Positions 62,152 to 64,000 of a stretch of DNA of 64,000 bases are shown piece by piece (positions within the stretch are counted from its first letter, which is position 1; every line of letters starts with the position of its first letter). Source of the DNA: Spiractinospora alimapuensis (GTDB lineage: Bacteria > Actinomycetota > Actinomycetes > Streptosporangiales > Streptosporangiaceae); contig NZ_CP072467.1 in assembly GCF_018437505.1 (NCBI RefSeq), forward strand, positions 1,984,001 through 2,048,000, in the 5' to 3' direction. A model generated the notes under the pieces. That model had not been told where the DNA came from and did not search any database. It saw nothing but the letters and a program-made list of their open reading frames with translations. Position numbers and translations under genes: made by a program.

Positions 62152-62976
62152 GTGGCTGTTCCACTTGACTCCGCACGCCGTCGCTTCGGCAACGAAATGC
62201 GGAAATACCGAGGTCGCGCCAGCCTGACCCAGGGTCAGCTCGCACGATCAGCTCTGCTTTCACAAGCCATGATCAGTGATATCGAGAAGGGGCGAAAAAC
62301 GACCAAGAGGGAACATGTCGTACGAATCGACGCCGCGCTAACCACCGATGCTGCCTTGCTCCACTTCTGGGACTCGCTGTTCTCTCCATCGGGCCTCTCG
62401 TCCTACTTCAAGGACGTCGCCGAGTATGAGCAGGAAGCCCATGGGATCTCGGAATACCAAATCGCACTCATTCCCGGCCTGTTTCAGACGCGAGAGTACG
62501 CGCGCACGATCATCCGCATGGGACAGCCCAACTTCACATCCGAGGAGGTGGAAACACAGGTCGAAGCCCGAATGCTTCGGCAGAGACTGCTGGAGGTCGA
62601 GCGTCCACCTCTGTATCGGGTCGTGCTCGACGAGAGCGTCCTCCTGCGCCCGATAGGGGGTCACGCTGTGATGGGTCGACAACTTCAACAGCTCATCGAC
62701 CTTTCGCATCGCCCCCGAATCATCCTGCAGGTCATCCCTTTGCTCTCCGAGGTACACCCAGGTCTCGACGGTGCATTTCAGTTGATCACTCTCGCTGACA
62801 AGGGCACCATGCTGTACACCGAGAACAGAGTGGCTGGATACCCTACGAGTGACGAGACAGCGGTTTCGGACTACCAGGGCATGTTCGGAGAAATCCGCGG
62901 GGCCAGCCTTCCCGTCAACGCATCACGTGCTCTTATTGAGAAGATCCAAGGAGACCTGCAGGATGCTAGACCCTAG
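62152..62976 (+). CDS. XRE-family regulator with DUF5753 (WhiJ-like)
   Basis: A 274-aa regulator. The N-terminal helix-turn-helix (LTQGQLARSALLSQAMISDI, residues about 25-45) is followed by the DUF5753 domain, marked by EYEQEAHGISEYQIALIPGL, FQTREYAR and the C-terminal LTLADKGTMLYTEN-type strand. In streptomycetes such proteins pair with a small DUF397 protein and often an AbaA-like ATPase. GTG at 62152 chosen for GAGGAG 8 nt upstream; upstream GTGs lack a site. The DUF397 gene overlaps its 3' end. Confidence 0.9.
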   Translation: MAVPLDSARRRFGNEMRKYRGRASLTQGQLARSALLSQAMISDIEKGRKTTKREHVVRIDAALTTDAALLHFWDSLFSPSGLSSYFKDVAEYEQEAHGISEYQIALIPGLFQTREYARTIIRMGQPNFTSEEVETQVEARMLRQRLLEVERPPLYRVVLDESVLLRPIGGHAVMGRQLQQLIDLSHRPRIILQVIPLLSEVHPGLDGAFQLITLADKGTMLYTENRVAGYPTSDETAVSDYQGMFGEIRGASLPVNASRALIEKIQGDLQDARP

Positions 62977-63151
62977 TTGGGCCAAGTCGAGCTACAGCAC
63001 AGGTGGTAGCGCGAACTGTGTGGAGTGCCGTTCCGACCTTGGCCAGGTCAACATCCGTGACACCCAGCATCGCCACCTCGGCCACCTCACGGTCCCAGCG
63101 ACGGAGTGGCGGGCGTTCCTCCACGCCGTGCGCGAGAACGAGCTGGACTGA
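62963..63151 (+). CDS. DUF397 family small protein (WhiJ-partner type)
   Basis: A 62-aa protein: PSWAKSSYSTGGSANCVECR followed by VNIRDTQHRHLGHLTVPATEWRAFL. These are the W-x-K-S-S-x-S, N-C-V-E and the final (E)W-x-x-F-L features that define DUF397. ATG at 62963 with AAGGAGA 9 nt upstream, overlapping the XRE gene by 14 nt. Works with the XRE partner in development-related or antitoxin-like regulation. Confidence 0.92.
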   Translation: MLDPSWAKSSYSTGGSANCVECRSDLGQVNIRDTQHRHLGHLTVPATEWRAFLHAVRENELD

Positions 63152-63281
63152 AAAGACCCACCTCGGACGCGGGGTCCCCCCTTCAGCACAGCCTAGCTTT
63201 CGCGAGCCGATCCGGCCCGCAGCCGTCCACAGGCGAGCGCACGGGTTTCCCGGGCGCTCGCGGGGGATTCCGCGTACGATC

Positions 63282-64000
63282 TCACCTCCCCGCAGCCGCG
63301 TCCGCACGGCGCCCCGCCCCCGCGTCGCGGACGAAGCGCGGCAGCAGGGGCGCAAGGCTGCGGGACCGCAGGGCGCCCCACCAGACACCGGCGCCGTAGG
63401 ACATGTCGTCGACGACGCTCGCCAGGGTCCACCGCACGGGGTCCAGGCGGGTGCGGGTCACCGCCCAGTCGCGCAGGGCGGGCGCGGCGACCAGCCCACC
63501 GAGGACCAGAAGTCGGCGGGCCCGGCGGCCGGGGAGCGCAACGGTCGTGGCGACGGCGACGGGGAGGCCCAACTGGGTGAGGGCGCGGCCCATGCCGACC
63601 AGTGTCCCCCCGACTGGGCGAAGGGTGAGGCGGGCCGCGACGCTCGTGGGCATCCCGGTTTCCCGCAGTGCGCGGGTGAACCACGCGGCGGACGCCGCCG
63701 TTACCGTGGCGGCCAAACCCGGGCGTCCGGCGAGCAGGAGCCCGGCGACAGCCGAGGACCAGGGTCGCAGCACGACGGGAGCCAACCGGTCGCCGTGCCG
63801 GCGTCCGAGCGGTCCTCCGGACGTCCCGTAGCGGAACCTGCGGCGGAGGTAGGTCGCCCAGGTGGCGGGTTCGTCGTGCGCGACCCGCACCGACGGGTCG
63901 TACCGCACCGTCCAGCCCGCGTCGATCATGCGCCAGACGGCGTCGACGTCCTCCCCGAATCGGAGTGACTCGTCGAAGGCCACGGGATCCAGCGCGGCCC
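63282..64000 (-). CDS. mftF: Mycofactocin-type glycosyltransferase, 3' part (cut by window edge)
   Basis: The C-terminal 239 residues of a family-2 glycosyltransferase; the frame stays open to the right edge (LDPVAFDESLRFGEDVDAVW), so the start is outside. The ED motif (GEDVD) and the R-R-x-x-W-like RRFRYGTSGGPLGRRH and LAPVVLRPW match MftF, the membrane-associated enzyme that adds glucose units to mycofactocin. A hydrophobic C-terminal half also fits. Other mft genes would be expected beyond the edge, so the assignment is probable rather than certain. Confidence 0.68.
   Translation of the reverse strand, partial: AALDPVAFDESLRFGEDVDAVWRMIDAGWTVRYDPSVRVAHDEPATWATYLRRRFRYGTSGGPLGRRHGDRLAPVVLRPWSSAVAGLLLAGRPGLAATVTAASAAWFTRALRETGMPTSVAARLTLRPVGGTLVGMGRALTQLGLPVAVATTVALPGRRARRLLVLGGLVAAPALRDWAVTRTRLDPVRWTLASVVDDMSYGAGVWWGALRSRSLAPLLPRFVRDAGAGRRADAAAGR

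Overview
The window is very GC-rich DNA from an actinomycete. Codon bias, frequent 1-13 nt gene overlaps (ATGA, GTGA, TGATG), GTG and TTG starts, a Streptomyces-type DUF397/XRE pair, a SapA-like secreted protein and a mycofactocin glycosyltransferase all point there. The motor/cassette layout of the secretion locus, and a guanidine-III riboswitch that closely resembles the Thermobifida fusca one as I remember it, suggest Nocardiopsaceae (Nocardiopsis, Streptomonospora, Thermobifida relatives). The genus is an inference. No rRNA, tRNA, CRISPR array or intact insertion sequence was seen.

0-8 kb: a minus-strand catabolic operon running DhaK-DhaL fused kinase, sugar-binding lipoprotein, double ABC ATPase, two permeases, beta-hydroxyacid dehydrogenase. 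It has a good promoter and a palindrome near its start, and probably imports and phosphorylates a ketose, ketotetrose or triose. 8-17.7 kb: a small HTH regulator and a Clp-N protein behind twin palindromes, a secreted beta-propeller, a DoxX protein, anchored and WD40-type unknowns, an M55 D-aminopeptidase and a frameshifted M20 peptidase. 17.8-24.4 kb: a flavodoxin-like protein and a complete minus-strand peptide ABC importer.

24.8-56.7 kb is the centre of interest, a type VII (ESX-like) secretion locus. It has an anchored propeller/FnIII protein, a SapA-like secreted protein, the EccC motor, the EccD channel protein, a WXG100-type pair with a small membrane protein, and a MoxR, DUF58, transglutaminase-fold and kinase-fold cassette. 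Between EccD and the WXG100 pair lie four tandem minus-strand gene pairs. Each couples a 131-142 aa protein carrying a QEHG...L.GNV signature to a 686-885 aa helical protein, and remnants of at least one more set are present. Part of this array has strikingly lower GC. The transglutaminase-fold protein has lost all three catalytic residues, and the kinase-fold protein has lost its catalytic Asp. EccB, EccE and MycP are not in the window.

56.7-64 kb: a decayed transposase-like fragment, a PadR regulator with a DUF998 membrane protein, a sirtuin, a guanidine-III riboswitch directly upstream of a Gdx/SugE exporter, an anchored lipoprotein-like protein, a three-gene overlapping operon with an anti-sigma-type ATPase facing a WhiJ-like XRE/DUF397 pair, and the 3' part of an mftF-like gene cut by the window edge.
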